From Spirochaeta cellobiosiphila DSM 17781 (GTDB lineage Bacteria > Spirochaetota > Spirochaetia > DSM-17781), in assembly GCF_000426705.1 (NCBI RefSeq), contig NZ_KE384559.1, forward strand, positions 122,566-186,565: a DNA stretch of 64,000 nucleotides, read 5' to 3'. The notes under the pieces were generated by a model. That model had not been told where the DNA came from and did no database searches. It saw nothing but the letters and a program-made list of their open reading frames with translations. Of this stretch, positions 1 through 9,609 are shown one piece after another; position 1 is the first letter of the stretch, and each line of letters begins with the position of its first letter. Position numbers and translations under genes: made by a program.

Positions 1-350
1 GAGAAGCCAATCCCTCCTATGGTAATGACAAAACTGACCATCACACTTAGTAAGGAGAAATTCAAAGCTTTAGCTAATAGATAGGAGTAAGAGGGAATAG
101 GAGAAACAAATAAGGAGGAGAGCACCTTTTCACTTTTTTCAAATAATACGGAACCTCCCACAAAGTAAAAGCCTAGAACTACAGGATCTGTAAAGATCAA
201 CAACTGAAGGACTTCTGAACGGATACTGGTAGGAACATGACGCACAATGACAATATAAATGATAGAAAGAACGATATAGATACTAACAAAACCATAGCGA
301 AGGGCAAGGTTCCATTCGTTTTTCCATAAAGGAATAAAGGAACTGGTCAT
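1..350 (-). CDS. ABC-2 type transporter permease, N-terminal part (cut by window edge)
   Basis: This is the first 116 or so residues of a membrane protein that runs off the left edge. It starts MTSSFIPLWKNEWN and has hydrophobic stretches near residues 20-37, 55-70 and 95-115. That is typical of the permease half of ABC-2 exporters, which move drugs, lipids or polysaccharides across the inner membrane. Its ATG overlaps the stop of the upstream ATPase gene in an ATGA, so the two are translationally coupled and almost certainly form one transporter. The substrate cannot be read from the sequence. The adjacent TetR gene suggests an inducible efflux pump. Confidence 0.8.
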   Translation of the reverse strand, partial: MTSSFIPLWKNEWNLALRYGFVSIYIVLSIIYIVIVRHVPTSIRSEVLQLLIFTDPVVLGFYFVGGSVLFEKSEKVLSSLFVSPIPSYSYLLAKALNFSLLSVMVSFVITIGGIGF

Positions 351-1204
351 AGCCCTTCCCCTTGCTCCAACCGTTGGCCGGTTACTTCAATGAAAACATC
401 CTCTAAAGTAGCTTCTGTAGAATGAAGGGATAGAATGGTATTATCTTTGATTTTATGAAGAAAGTTTGGATTAACACCCAAGTTAGCTAAGGGGAACTCA
501 CAGACTTCTTGTTCTAATTCTAGCCTGACCGTTCCCTGACTTCTTTCCACTTTGAGATGATGAGGACTATCAATAAGGGGAATCTTACCATCGACCATAA
601 AGGCCACACGGTCTGATAATTCATCAGCTATGGTCATATTATGGGTTGTTAAAAAGATAGTCTTCCCTTGGGATTTTAAGTTCTGAATAATATCCTTTAC
701 CTTACGGGCATTAACAGGATCTAAGCCACTAACTGGTTCATCTAAGAATAAGACATCAGGATCATTAATGAGGGCTCTACAGAAATTAAGACGCATCTTC
801 ATACCCTTGGAATAATCCTCTACCCGCTTGTTCCTATATTCATATAAACCAACCTGATCCAGGAGTTGATCAAAGGAAGGTTTGACATCATGGTACAAGG
901 AAGCAAAGAAACGAAGATTCTCTAGGGCTGTAAGCTTGAGATACAAATTAGGGAATTCAAAGGAGACTCCTATCTTGTCATAATAGGAGCGATTCTTATG
1001 GGCCAAATCCCATTTATCAACCTGTACAGTTCCTCGATACTTATCTAAGATACCGATGAGAATCTTAAGTGTCGTACTTTTACCAGCCCCGGAAGGGCCT
1101 AACAGGGAAAAGATTTCTCCCTGTTCTATTTGGAAATTAATTCCTTTGAGAATATCACCCTCTGTCTTGGGATAATGATAGTATAGATCTGATACCCTAA
1201 TCAT
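347..1204 (-). CDS. ABC transporter ATP-binding protein
   Basis: This 285-aa ATPase drives the ABC-2 transporter encoded just downstream. Walker A is GPSGAGKST (about residues 36-44), the signature is YSKGMKMRL (about 132-140), and Walker B with the catalytic Glu is VLFLDEP, followed by a D-loop SGLD and the switch His in TTHN. The C-terminal 75 residues form the short accessory domain common in drug and lipid exporters (CcmA/NatA type). The start overlaps the tetR stop (ATGA) and the stop overlaps the permease start, so tetR-ATPase-permease is one operon. The exported compound is unknown. Confidence 0.93.
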   Translation of the reverse strand: MIRVSDLYYHYPKTEGDILKGINFQIEQGEIFSLLGPSGAGKSTTLKILIGILDKYRGTVQVDKWDLAHKNRSYYDKIGVSFEFPNLYLKLTALENLRFFASLYHDVKPSFDQLLDQVGLYEYRNKRVEDYSKGMKMRLNFCRALINDPDVLFLDEPVSGLDPVNARKVKDIIQNLKSQGKTIFLTTHNMTIADELSDRVAFMVDGKIPLIDSPHHLKVERSQGTVRLELEQEVCEFPLANLGVNPNFLHKIKDNTILSLHSTEATLEDVFIEVTGQRLEQGEGL

Positions 1205-1803
1205 TGGTCCTCCTTAACAAGACCATCTGCTATAAAATCAATCATCAAGCTAGCCACCTCATCAAAGACATCTTCCCCAATAAGGCGCTTTTGGAAGTTC
1301 ATGACATACAAATTCCGGAACAAACCACTTAGGACTTTAGGAGGAAAGGCTGTAAAGCTATCTCCGAAAAAAGCCCCTAATTGTTCCACCATAGCCTCAT
1401 CTCGATTGAGAAAACCTTCTAATTTATCCTCAGGGATTTTGCTTAGGATCTCTTCCATTTGCTTCTCATTCATCAAGACCTCCATAAGGGGATTGTCATA
1501 TTGCTTTTCGAAGAGAAATCCCAAGAGTTTCTTGAGCTTGTCTTTTTTACTAAGGGAGGATTCTTTTATTTGTAAGATGAGGGCTTGTTGCATCTCCCCT
1601 TCAAAGATATCTAGTACATCGATGAAAAGCTCTTCCTTGGATTGATAGAATAGATAGAATGTCCCCTTTCCAATACCGGCGGCTTTGGCTATCTCCGAGA
1701 CACTTGTCTTACGTATTCCATAACGTTCAAAGAGGCGACGCCCCTCTGTGATAAGGGTCTGTTTTATCTCTTCTTTTTCTTCATTACCAAAAGCTTTTGG
1801 CAT
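1201..1803 (-). CDS. TetR/AcrR family transcriptional regulator
   Basis: This is a 200-aa repressor with an N-terminal TetR helix-turn-helix: RRLFERYGIRKTSVSEIAKA (about residues 22-41), then GIGKGTFYLFYQSKEEL. The C-terminal half is a divergent helical ligand-binding domain. It heads the three-gene efflux operon and overlaps the ATPase gene by 4 bp. The start is well set by AAGGAG shortly upstream of ATG. A 27-bp inverted repeat starts 15 bp upstream of the gene and is the likely autoregulatory operator. The inducer is not known. Confidence 0.9.
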   Translation of the reverse strand: MPKAFGNEEKEEIKQTLITEGRRLFERYGIRKTSVSEIAKAAGIGKGTFYLFYQSKEELFIDVLDIFEGEMQQALILQIKESSLSKKDKLKKLLGFLFEKQYDNPLMEVLMNEKQMEEILSKIPEDKLEGFLNRDEAMVEQLGAFFGDSFTAFPPKVLSGLFRNLYVMNFQKRLIGEDVFDEVASLMIDFIADGLVKEDQ

Positions 1804-1817
1804 CCTATCTCCTTACG

Positions 1818-1844
1818 TATGACCGATATTCATATCTGGTCATA
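1818..1844. promoter_or_regulatory. Inverted repeat, probable TetR operator
   Basis: Perfect 7-bp arms TATGACC (1818-1824) and GGTCATA (1838-1844) surround a 13-bp spacer that itself holds a GATAT/ATATC repeat. It lies 15 bp upstream of the tetR start, where a self-acting TetR operator is expected. The promoter itself is not clear. Confidence 0.6.
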
Positions 1845-1968
1845 CAGTCATTATGATACCTTAAAGAACTAAAAGGCAAGAGAAAAGTTAAGATTTCTCC
1901 AATGGCACAGTTGTGGGTTTCCCTATTTGTCAATTGACCTTGGAGGAATTTGTCAATTGAGGAATTCT

Positions 1969-2112
1969 GTCATTGTCACTTGACGATGGGTGTCAGTGTC
2001 AGGCTAGTTTGGTGTCATCCTCAAGTGACGTTGAGTGTAGGTGACAGGCTACTTTGGTGTCATCCTCACTTGACGATGGGCGTAGGTGACAGGCTACTTT
2101 GGTATCATCCTC
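1969..2112. repeat. Imperfect 45-bp tandem repeat, about three copies
   Basis: The unit beginning GGTGACAGGCTACTTTGGT recurs at 2040 and 2085, exactly 45 bp apart, with a diverged copy around 1995. The CACTTGACGATGGG part appears once more at about 1976. An adjacent TTTGTCAATTGA motif is duplicated near 1927 and 1950. The repeat length is a multiple of three, so a 76-codon open frame (1950-2180) crosses it, but that frame looks like a product of the repeat. Nothing else is recognisable in 1845-2210 apart from the leader of the next gene. Confidence 0.75.
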
Positions 2113-2210
2113 AATGCTCAAATGAATCAGGATTCCCTTTTGTACGGTCTATAAAGAGAAGACTTAAGATGTTAGAATAGACCTTCCCCTAAGTTAAGGA
2201 TCAAAATCAG

Positions 2211-2984
2211 ATGAATAAACAAGAAAGATTTAATGCAGAGGCCTCCTCATGGGTGAAAATGAAAGACTTGCCTTGGGCAAAGATGCGATATGAGATAAGC
2301 CATCATTTTCTGATGGAGACCATAACAGAAAAACCTCTTAAGATACTCAATGTAGGTTGTGGTGATGGGATTGAATCTCTTTTGCTAGATGATCTTAAGG
2401 CAGAGCACTTGCTAGTTGATTACTCAGAAGAGATGATAAATCAAGCGGAACAATTCTTGTCCCATGCCGGATTCAATAGTCCTTATAAGGCTATCGTTTC
2501 TAATGTGTATGAACTGGAATCAAAGATTACTGGGAAATATGATCTGATTTTATTCCATAATGTATTGGAATACATTGACGATCCCAAGCAAGCTATAGCT
2601 ATATTAAAATCCCTTCTATCGGATAAGGGGATACTCTCTATTCGACATTTAAATCGATACACCAATATGGTTGCCCCTGCCCTCTTTCAAAATAACCTTG
2701 ATATAGTGGAAAAATATTTGAAGACTCCTGAGTTTGATTCCTCCTTCGATATTACCATGATGACTTATACAGGAGAGGAAGTAGAAGAGTTTATTACACA
2801 AAACGGATTAGATTGCCTTCATCGATATGGTGTCATGTCCTTAAATAACTATATTGTTAATAATGAAATAAAGTACGAACCAGACTTTTATAATAAGCAA
2901 AAAGAATTGGAGATCTATATGGCGGATAAGTTCCCTTATTATCATATGGCTCGTTTTGGATTGTTTTATTGTAAAAAGAAATAA
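2211..2984 (+). CDS. Class I SAM-dependent methyltransferase
   Basis: This 257-aa protein has a Rossmann methyltransferase core. Motif I is ILNVGCGDGIES (about residues 44-55), the acidic ribose-binding position is in LLVDYSEEM (about 67-75), and motif IV is LILFHNVLEYI (about 112-122). This is the layout of the Methyltransf_11/UbiE-like superfamily, which covers small-molecule, tRNA and quinone methylases. The substrate cannot be told. It sits 13 bp upstream of recQ on the same strand, so the two are probably co-transcribed. AAGGA precedes the ATG. Confidence 0.85.
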   Translation: MNKQERFNAEASSWVKMKDLPWAKMRYEISHHFLMETITEKPLKILNVGCGDGIESLLLDDLKAEHLLVDYSEEMINQAEQFLSHAGFNSPYKAIVSNVYELESKITGKYDLILFHNVLEYIDDPKQAIAILKSLLSDKGILSIRHLNRYTNMVAPALFQNNLDIVEKYLKTPEFDSSFDITMMTYTGEEVEEFITQNGLDCLHRYGVMSLNNYIVNNEIKYEPDFYNKQKELEIYMADKFPYYHMARFGLFYCKKK

Positions 2985-2997
2985 TAAAGGATAAGTT

Positions 2998-4818
2998 TTG
3001 ATTGATACAAACAACACACCAGGGACCGCCCATAAGCTCCTGAAAAGCATCTTTGGCTATAGTTCTTTTCGTGATAACCAAGAGAATGTTATAGAAGCTA
3101 TTACTTCGGGACGGGACGTTTTTACCTCCATGCCGACAGGGGGTGGCAAAAGTTTGTGTTATCAAATACCTGGACTTATGTTTGAAGGACTCACGGTCGT
3201 TATCAGTCCCTTAATAGCCCTAATGAAGGATCAAGTAGATGAAGCACTCAGTAAAGGGATACCAGCGGCCTTCCTCAATAGTACCTTACAGAAGGAAGAG
3301 ATAAGCCAAATCTATTCTAAGCTTAATCGAAAGGAGATCAAGCTTCTCTATTTATCCCCTGAACGTTTAGCCATTGAGGGCTACTTAGAACAGCTGGAAC
3401 AGTTCAATATTAACTTCTTCGCCGTAGATGAAGCCCATTGTCTATCCGAATGGGGACATGACTTTCGTCCTGATTACCTGATCTTATCAAGCATTCGTTC
3501 CCATTTCCCAGATGTTCCTATGGCCGCCTTCACCGCAACAGCTACGACTAAAGTCCAATCAGATATCATTCGTATACTTGGTTTAAAAGATCCTCTTGTG
3601 GTGAGAGCGTCTTTTAATCGTCAGGAATTGAATTATCAGGTTAAGCCTAAGACAGAGGTCCTGTCCCAGATATCCGGTTTTATCAAGAATCATCCTGAAG
3701 AATCGGGGATAGTATACCGCCTGAGCCGTAAGGATGTGAGTAAGACAGCAGCTTATCTCATAGGGCAAGGCTTAAAAGCCCTCCCCTACCATGCCGGTCT
3801 TAGCAAGGAAGAAAGAAGCCAGAATCAGGAAGCTTTTAATAAGGATGAAGTGGATATCATAGTAGCGACAACAGCCTTTGGTATGGGTATCAATAAAAAC
3901 AATATCCGTTATGTCATCCATGGAGACCTCCCGAAAAGTATGGAAGGCTACTATCAGGAGACAGGGAGAGCCGGAAGAGACGGCCTTGATTCCCAATGTG
4001 TGCTCTTCTTCAGCACAGGGGACATTAGTAAGCAGCAATACTTCATCGATCAGATAGACGATCCTACAGAACAGGTCAAGGCTAAGGATAACCTCAATCG
4101 TCTCATCCGTTATTCGACGGTTAATGTATGCCGTCGTAAGCAGATACTGGAATACTTTGATGAAGATCATAGGGGCGAATGTGGGAATTGTGACATTTGT
4201 AATGATACAACAAACAAGATAGAAGCCACCATCGATGGTCAGAAAGTTCTATCTGCCATCATTAGAACTAATGAAGGGTTTGGCATTAACCATATCATCG
4301 ATATTGTCTGGGGTGCGGATACGGAGAAAATCAGAAGCCGGAATCATCAAGAACTCAAGACCTTTGGCGTGGGGAGAGATAAAAGTAAGAAATGGTGGCG
4401 AAATATTATTACCGAGTTGATAGCCCAGCAGGCGATCTATCAGGACACAGAGAGATTTAATGTCCTCTGCCTTACCTCCTTAGGGAAGGATATTCTCTTT
4501 GGGAAAAGGGATTTCTACATTAGTGATACAGCCGTATCTCCAGAAAAAGAAGGTCTCTCCCGTAATGATCTCTTAGATAGATCAGATTTCCAGGATGATG
4601 ACTTGTATAAACGCTTAAGGGATAAACGTACAGAGATAGCTCAAGAGAACCAGGTCCCTCCTTATATTGTCTTCTCTGATAAAACCCTTAAGGATATGGC
4701 ACAGATAAAGCCTCAGAATGAGGAAGAGTTTCTGTTGGTATCTGGTGTTGGGGAAAAGAAGTTAGAAGTGTATGGGCCTTTATTCCTTCCTATTATAAGG
4801 GATTATTTGGAGGAGTGA
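2998..4818 (+). CDS. recQ: ATP-dependent DNA helicase RecQ
   Basis: At 606 aa this matches the usual length of bacterial RecQ, a 3'-5' helicase for recombination and fork repair. Seen: motif 0 FRDNQENVI; Walker A TGGGKS (47-52); DEAH (144-147) followed by CLSEWGHDFRPDY, the RecQ aromatic loop; motif III AFTATAT; motif VI QETGRAGRDG; the zinc cysteines (VCRRK, ECGNCDIC); then winged-helix RQC and a C-terminal HRDC domain ending IIRDYLEE. The start is TTG at 2998 with AAGGATAAG upstream. The last 41 bases are repeated exactly at 18510-18550, so the gene's 3' end marks the left border of the island. Confidence 0.96.
   Translation: MIDTNNTPGTAHKLLKSIFGYSSFRDNQENVIEAITSGRDVFTSMPTGGGKSLCYQIPGLMFEGLTVVISPLIALMKDQVDEALSKGIPAAFLNSTLQKEEISQIYSKLNRKEIKLLYLSPERLAIEGYLEQLEQFNINFFAVDEAHCLSEWGHDFRPDYLILSSIRSHFPDVPMAAFTATATTKVQSDIIRILGLKDPLVVRASFNRQELNYQVKPKTEVLSQISGFIKNHPEESGIVYRLSRKDVSKTAAYLIGQGLKALPYHAGLSKEERSQNQEAFNKDEVDIIVATTAFGMGINKNNIRYVIHGDLPKSMEGYYQETGRAGRDGLDSQCVLFFSTGDISKQQYFIDQIDDPTEQVKAKDNLNRLIRYSTVNVCRRKQILEYFDEDHRGECGNCDICNDTTNKIEATIDGQKVLSAIIRTNEGFGINHIIDIVWGADTEKIRSRNHQELKTFGVGRDKSKKWWRNIITELIAQQAIYQDTERFNVLCLTSLGKDILFGKRDFYISDTAVSPEKEGLSRNDLLDRSDFQDDDLYKRLRDKRTEIAQENQVPPYIVFSDKTLKDMAQIKPQNEEEFLLVSGVGEKKLEVYGPLFLPIIRDYLEE
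4778..4818 (+). repeat. Left copy of 41-bp direct repeat (end of recQ), attL-like
   Basis: The 41 bases from CTTTATTCC to the recQ TGA are identical at 18510-18550. Sequence after the stop is unrelated at the two sites (CTTTAATT here, GATCATCC there). It is the left boundary of the accessory island. Confidence 0.8.
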
Positions 4819-4958
4819 CTTTAATTGGTAGGAATTACAATATTCATTCTTAATTCACAGTAACTAGCGCCGTTGGAGCTAATGGGAGGTGCGGCAGATT
4901 TCCCCTTCGCTTTAAATGTGGAAATTAATCGCTATTTATTTCACAGCTTCTAAATAAA

Positions 4959-6863
4959 TCAGTCATTATGAGTTATGTTTTCTCTAAGTAAATTAAGGAA
5001 AGTACTATTTCTACTCTTAGCATCATCAATAAGAGCTTTATAAGAAAGTAAGAAGAAATCAACTTGTATACGGTTAGCCTGTGAAGGGTCTTTCTCATAA
5101 TCTGGTATAAATGTCTCTTGTCCATACCAATATTCATCACTGGAAAACATCTTATGATATCGGTCACTTCCATATAGATCGCGTTTTAGACTATCGCTTA
5201 ATCCTAATACCCCATAATACCAAACACGATTTATCTTACTTGGGTATTCTTCAGATAAAACTTTAGCTCTATCAACGATTTGTTTGACTATTATAGGTAG
5301 ATCATTTTTATGTGGGCTTTGTCCTTTCAATTCGATAATGACCACATCTGCGCTTTTCGTCTGTTCAGAATCTCCGTTTTTAGAAAAGACAATCGATATA
5401 TCGGGTCTATCATCATTTCCTTCTCTCTCATCATCAAGACTCTTGAATAACTGCTTTATGGACTGTTCACTTAAGACAGTAGAAAAACTCATAAATTTAT
5501 CATCAAACAACCAGATGTTGTTACGTTGCAGTTCAATTTCTGCATCAACATATACATCTTTTTGAGGAATAATTACGTTATGAAGCAAAGTTTCATCATT
5601 TTCACCATTTTTCTGGAGTATATCAATTTTTCTGATCACTGTCTCTCTATGGAGAATGTATTCTGTAAGGACTCTTGATGAAATTTTCAAAGCATTGTCA
5701 AATTGGGAATCAGATAAGTTCTGTAAATCCAGTAATGCTTTTTTATCTTTGTTATATTTTGTATGAGCATCATCAATGAGGCGGTCCTTTCGATACAGAG
5801 TAACCCCAGTACTCTCTAAATACCCTATTAGGAATGGGTACTTTTTGTTGATCTCCCGTATAGTCTTTTTATTTTCAGATTTAATTTCTGGGATTTTCTC
5901 TTCTACCATATTGATAATGTAAGACTTAAATATCTCTTCTATTTTTTTTAGTTTATCGTTATCAATATCAAGACCAGATCTATCTGGTTTCGACTTAAAA
6001 ATCTTTTCCTCTGAATGTAAGAGAAATATCACTCTAAAACCGGGTGGTAGTAAATCGATTATATTGACTTCAAAAGACCTACCGTCAACACTTATCGCGG
6101 TGATGATGCTTTGCTCATAGCTATTTATCGGGCTATAATCATTTTCAATCTTATACAGTATTTTAGTCTTGGGATTAGCAATATCAAAAAGTTCCTTCCC
6201 AGATAAATCAATATCCCTCGTATCAAAAGTGGGGAAATCAGTAGAAGATAGTTTCACATCATTACTGACTAAATCATCTTCACCTTCTTGTTCATCTCGT
6301 ATCGTTATTACTACATCTTTCCCTTTTTGTTTGAGGGTATAAAATTCAGATAAGAATTTTGCAAATAGAAAAGACCTTACATAGTGAACATCAATAAACT
6401 TACTATCATGAATCTTCTGATGAATAAGTCGTTTGTACATCAGCTCTGTTCGAGAAATTTGTTGAGAACTTTTTTCTTCCTTATATAAGTCTGGTGCACT
6501 TTTCGGATTAAAATCATCTGTAAAATTAATGTCTCTCTTCAACCATTCACCGTTAAACTGATAGGTACTACTTATTTTAACTTCACCGTAGTACATTAGA
6601 TAAACAACACGACCAAGTCCCTTATGTTCAATATCAGCCTTCTTCCCTAAAACAGAAAATCGGTTGAAACTACTTTGGTTAAAACCAGTTCCATTATCAA
6701 TAATGGTAAGCTCAGCATCGCTAATCTTCTTCTTTTTTTTGATAATGATATCTATTTTGTCAGCACCAGCATCTAATGAGTTCTTAACGGCTTCTTCATA
6801 AATATTCATGAAATTAGGGTTTCGATATAGATAGCTCTTCAAGTGGGATAATTCAGATTCCAT
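4959..6863 (-). CDS. GHKL ATPase (MutL/MORC-like) with C-terminal PD-(D/E)xK-like nuclease domain
   Basis: This 634-aa protein opens with a GHKL ATPase domain: N-box EEAVKNSLDAGAD (about residues 23-35), G1 DNGTGFN, and G2 HKGLGRVVY. This is the fold of Hsp90, MutL and MORC. Near the C-terminus RPDISIVF is followed by VVIIELKG (about 507-514), which fits the PD...ExK signature of a restriction-like nuclease. GHKL ATPases related to MutL and MORC are known in bacterial restriction-modification operons beside SNF2 helicases, and this one closes exactly such an operon. It lies 31 bp after res. Inferred role: ATP-gated clamp and nuclease effector. The nuclease assignment rests on short motifs only. 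Confidence 0.75.
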   Translation of the reverse strand: MESELSHLKSYLYRNPNFMNIYEEAVKNSLDAGADKIDIIIKKKKKISDAELTIIDNGTGFNQSSFNRFSVLGKKADIEHKGLGRVVYLMYYGEVKISSTYQFNGEWLKRDINFTDDFNPKSAPDLYKEEKSSQQISRTELMYKRLIHQKIHDSKFIDVHYVRSFLFAKFLSEFYTLKQKGKDVVITIRDEQEGEDDLVSNDVKLSSTDFPTFDTRDIDLSGKELFDIANPKTKILYKIENDYSPINSYEQSIITAISVDGRSFEVNIIDLLPPGFRVIFLLHSEEKIFKSKPDRSGLDIDNDKLKKIEEIFKSYIINMVEEKIPEIKSENKKTIREINKKYPFLIGYLESTGVTLYRKDRLIDDAHTKYNKDKKALLDLQNLSDSQFDNALKISSRVLTEYILHRETVIRKIDILQKNGENDETLLHNVIIPQKDVYVDAEIELQRNNIWLFDDKFMSFSTVLSEQSIKQLFKSLDDEREGNDDRPDISIVFSKNGDSEQTKSADVVIIELKGQSPHKNDLPIIVKQIVDRAKVLSEEYPSKINRVWYYGVLGLSDSLKRDLYGSDRYHKMFSSDEYWYGQETFIPDYEKDPSQANRIQVDFFLLSYKALIDDAKSRNSTFLNLLRENITHND

Positions 6864-6894
6864 TTCAACTCCTTTCCATAAATATCATCTTGAT

Positions 6895-9609
6895 TTACAG
6901 TCCTACCTCATACTGCTCAGCTAATGTCATAAATCCCATCTGCATTGTGATTTTGTCATGCGGGATGAGAATATACTTCCAAGGCTTCTCCCCATGCTCC
7001 GCATTATACTCAGTCGCATGTTTACAGTACTGGATAGCTGCCTTGGCTTTATCCTGAACATCAGCAGTTTGAATATCCTTCTCGGCCTTAACCTCAATGA
7101 GATAAATACAATCACCAGTCTCAACTACGAAGTCTGGCTCATACTGCTTAGGATTAAGAACTCCCCATGTGATATTGAACTGGTGAGGTGCCGGTCTCAG
7201 CCATTTCAGAACAGGACTTCCTGCTTCCTCTTCCAGGATGAATGCGAAGTCCTTCTCACTCTTAGAATCGAACTTAAGTAGAGAATGGCAACTCTTCTTA
7301 AAACCATTAAAAACACAGCTTTTAATCCTTGAGGCTGGTTCTATTGTCTCAGAATAGAGATGGACTTTATCAGCTGCAATCTTACTCATGTTATGGGGTC
7401 GTATTTCAGAAAAACTCGTAGAAATCTCAGTTCTAAAACCCTTTGCGGTAAGAAAGAAATGAGGCTTCATCTGAGTATAGATAAACTCTGCTATATTCTT
7501 CTTCCGGTTCCAGATGATATTGTCGACGGCTTCCTGGTCACGACCTTCTTTGATGCTATCGAGAGCCTGACCTGATAATTTGTACAGAAGGTCGGCATGT
7601 TCATCATAATCCACTTCATTGTAGTTGATGAGTTCGTTGACTATGATATCCCGATGGTCTGAAACATCCCGGTGCCTACCTCCCTTAAGAAGTAGCTTAA
7701 TTCCTTCTTTCCGGGTTAAAACTTTTTCTTGTAAGTCTTCCGATATCTCGCTTAACCTCAGATTTTGAGTATCCAGGTCGAAGTCTCTGAAACCTACCTC
7801 GAAATCTTCTTCTGGGACAATCGAAATACGGGGAATCTTAATTGAGCTGGTGATCTCATGTTCATAGACCCGCTGAATAGCCACTTTTACCTGCTCAACA
7901 ATCTCTTCTCGATTGTCAAAAAGCTCCTTCTGGTCTCGGCTATCCATTTCCCTAAGGACCCGTTCAACAATTGCTTGAGTGACTTGTTCTTTTTTAAGGT
8001 CCTCAGCTTTATGGATTGTATTCTGAGTATGTAAGTAAGTTGAAACCTTTCTGACTAAATCTACCTCGACAAAGACTCTCTTTCGTTTTTCTTCCTGACT
8101 AATATCAGCTTCTTCAATAGCCTTTGCTGTCTCATCAAGTTCTTCATTTAATGAGTTGCCAGCTGTAATAACTTCTTGATGTCCTTCAAGTTCTAAATCA
8201 CCCATATCAACAATCTGCGTGGTGTTGATGAGAGAATCCGGTTTATTGGCCTCTTCAATAATCGCCTGGAATTTATCATGGGAAACAATATAGAGCTTAT
8301 CCATTGCATCATCATTCATTCTCTTTCCGAACGGAAGGCGTAAACCACGACCAATCGTCTGCTCTGTAAGGGTTGCGGATGCAGATGTTCTCAAAGGGAT
8401 GATTGTATAGAGATTGGTGACATCCCATCCCTCTTTCAACATATTTACGTGAATTACTATCTCTATTGAATTGTCAGGATCTTCTACATTAAGAAGCTGC
8501 TGGATATTTTCATCCTTTTCAGAACCTCGCTGATTAGAATGGATTTCCATAACCTTATCGGCATAATACCCATCAAAGAAGTTTTGCTGTTTTATTAAAT
8601 CCATTAGCTGACCGGCATGAGTAGTGTCTTTAGCAACAACCAAAACAAACGGTTTAACTCGTGGGAGGTTGTTATTCCGGCAGTAGATATCTATTTCCGG
8701 TTTAACATTCTCATGAATACGGATTCCATCTTCAAGTTTAATCCTATCTAATTCCTCAGGAGTATGCTGTGATGGGTCAAAATCCTTTCGGGTAACAACA
8801 GCTGGTTCTTTGACATACCCATCCTTCATTGCCCTACCAAGAGGATAATCAAATACCACATTCTTGAACTTAATAGCATTTGACCCCTGTTGTGTCTGAG
8901 GAGTGGCAGTAAGTTCAAGACCAAGGATAGGATTGAGCTCATTAAGTACAGCCATTCCTCTATCAGCACGGTAATGATGAGATTCATCCATAATCAGCAC
9001 CAAATCTTTTAAGCCCATCAGGTACTGGAAGTAGGATTCTCCCAGATATTCAGATAGGCGTTTCATCTTGGGCTCTTTACCACTTCTGGTTTCAGCGTTG
9101 AGCTTTGAGATGTTAAAAATGTTGATATTGATAGTTTCCATACCTTCAAACTCTTGAGCATACCTGGTCTGATCCACAATCTTGGTATTGTAATTATCTC
9201 CGGTGATTATTCTGGGAGGGTTCTGGGCAAAATCAGCAATCCCTTTGAAGACATATTTCTCACAAGCCGGATTGGAAAGGTCTTCAATCAGCTTATTGTA
9301 AACAGTAAGGTTTGGAGCAAGAACGAAGAAGTTAGAGATACCACTTTCGATAGCAAGATAAGAAATGAAGGCGCCCATAAGCCTGGTCTTACCTACACCT
9401 GTAGCAAGAGCAAAACAGATGGAAGGGAAATCCCGTTCAAAGTTAGTACAGGTACCGAATTTATCATGCACATGTTCCAAAAGAGCATTTAAGTCGGGCG
9501 ATTTTGAGAGCTCCATTTCATCAAGTATATTTGCAAGAATTTCAAGGCTTTTTGCCTGTGGAGTTCTTAGAGAAAGCCGTTGTGTAATCATCTGTGCTGT
9601 TTTATTCAT
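6895..9609 (-). CDS. res: Type III restriction enzyme-like Res subunit (DEAD/DEAH helicase-nuclease)
   Basis: This 904-aa protein has the architecture of type III Res, the ATP-dependent translocase and nuclease that cuts unmodified DNA together with Mod. Walker A is TGVGKT, motif II is MDESHHYRA, motif III is LELTATPQT, and a helicase C domain carries LTEQTIGRGLRLPFG (motif VI). A C-terminal nuclease shows YEPDFVVE followed by YLIEVKAEK, a clear PD-(D/E)xK motif. It overlaps the end of mod by 8 bp, so the pair is co-translated. All catalytic motifs look intact. The association with an SNF2 helicase and a GHKL ATPase is not part of a classical two-gene type III system. Confidence 0.9.
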   Translation of the reverse strand: MNKTAQMITQRLSLRTPQAKSLEILANILDEMELSKSPDLNALLEHVHDKFGTCTNFERDFPSICFALATGVGKTRLMGAFISYLAIESGISNFFVLAPNLTVYNKLIEDLSNPACEKYVFKGIADFAQNPPRIITGDNYNTKIVDQTRYAQEFEGMETININIFNISKLNAETRSGKEPKMKRLSEYLGESYFQYLMGLKDLVLIMDESHHYRADRGMAVLNELNPILGLELTATPQTQQGSNAIKFKNVVFDYPLGRAMKDGYVKEPAVVTRKDFDPSQHTPEELDRIKLEDGIRIHENVKPEIDIYCRNNNLPRVKPFVLVVAKDTTHAGQLMDLIKQQNFFDGYYADKVMEIHSNQRGSEKDENIQQLLNVEDPDNSIEIVIHVNMLKEGWDVTNLYTIIPLRTSASATLTEQTIGRGLRLPFGKRMNDDAMDKLYIVSHDKFQAIIEEANKPDSLINTTQIVDMGDLELEGHQEVITAGNSLNEELDETAKAIEEADISQEEKRKRVFVEVDLVRKVSTYLHTQNTIHKAEDLKKEQVTQAIVERVLREMDSRDQKELFDNREEIVEQVKVAIQRVYEHEITSSIKIPRISIVPEEDFEVGFRDFDLDTQNLRLSEISEDLQEKVLTRKEGIKLLLKGGRHRDVSDHRDIIVNELINYNEVDYDEHADLLYKLSGQALDSIKEGRDQEAVDNIIWNRKKNIAEFIYTQMKPHFFLTAKGFRTEISTSFSEIRPHNMSKIAADKVHLYSETIEPASRIKSCVFNGFKKSCHSLLKFDSKSEKDFAFILEEEAGSPVLKWLRPAPHQFNITWGVLNPKQYEPDFVVETGDCIYLIEVKAEKDIQTADVQDKAKAAIQYCKHATEYNAEHGEKPWKYILIPHDKITMQMGFMTLAEQYEVGL

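Noticed and set aside
1969..2112. Possible CRISPR array
   Set aside because: The copies are contiguous and imperfect, with no unique spacers of equal length and no cas genes nearby.
1950..2180. A 76-codon open frame on the plus strand
   Set aside because: It is generated by the 45-bp tandem repeat, whose length is a multiple of three. It has no ribosome-binding site and no protein-like composition.
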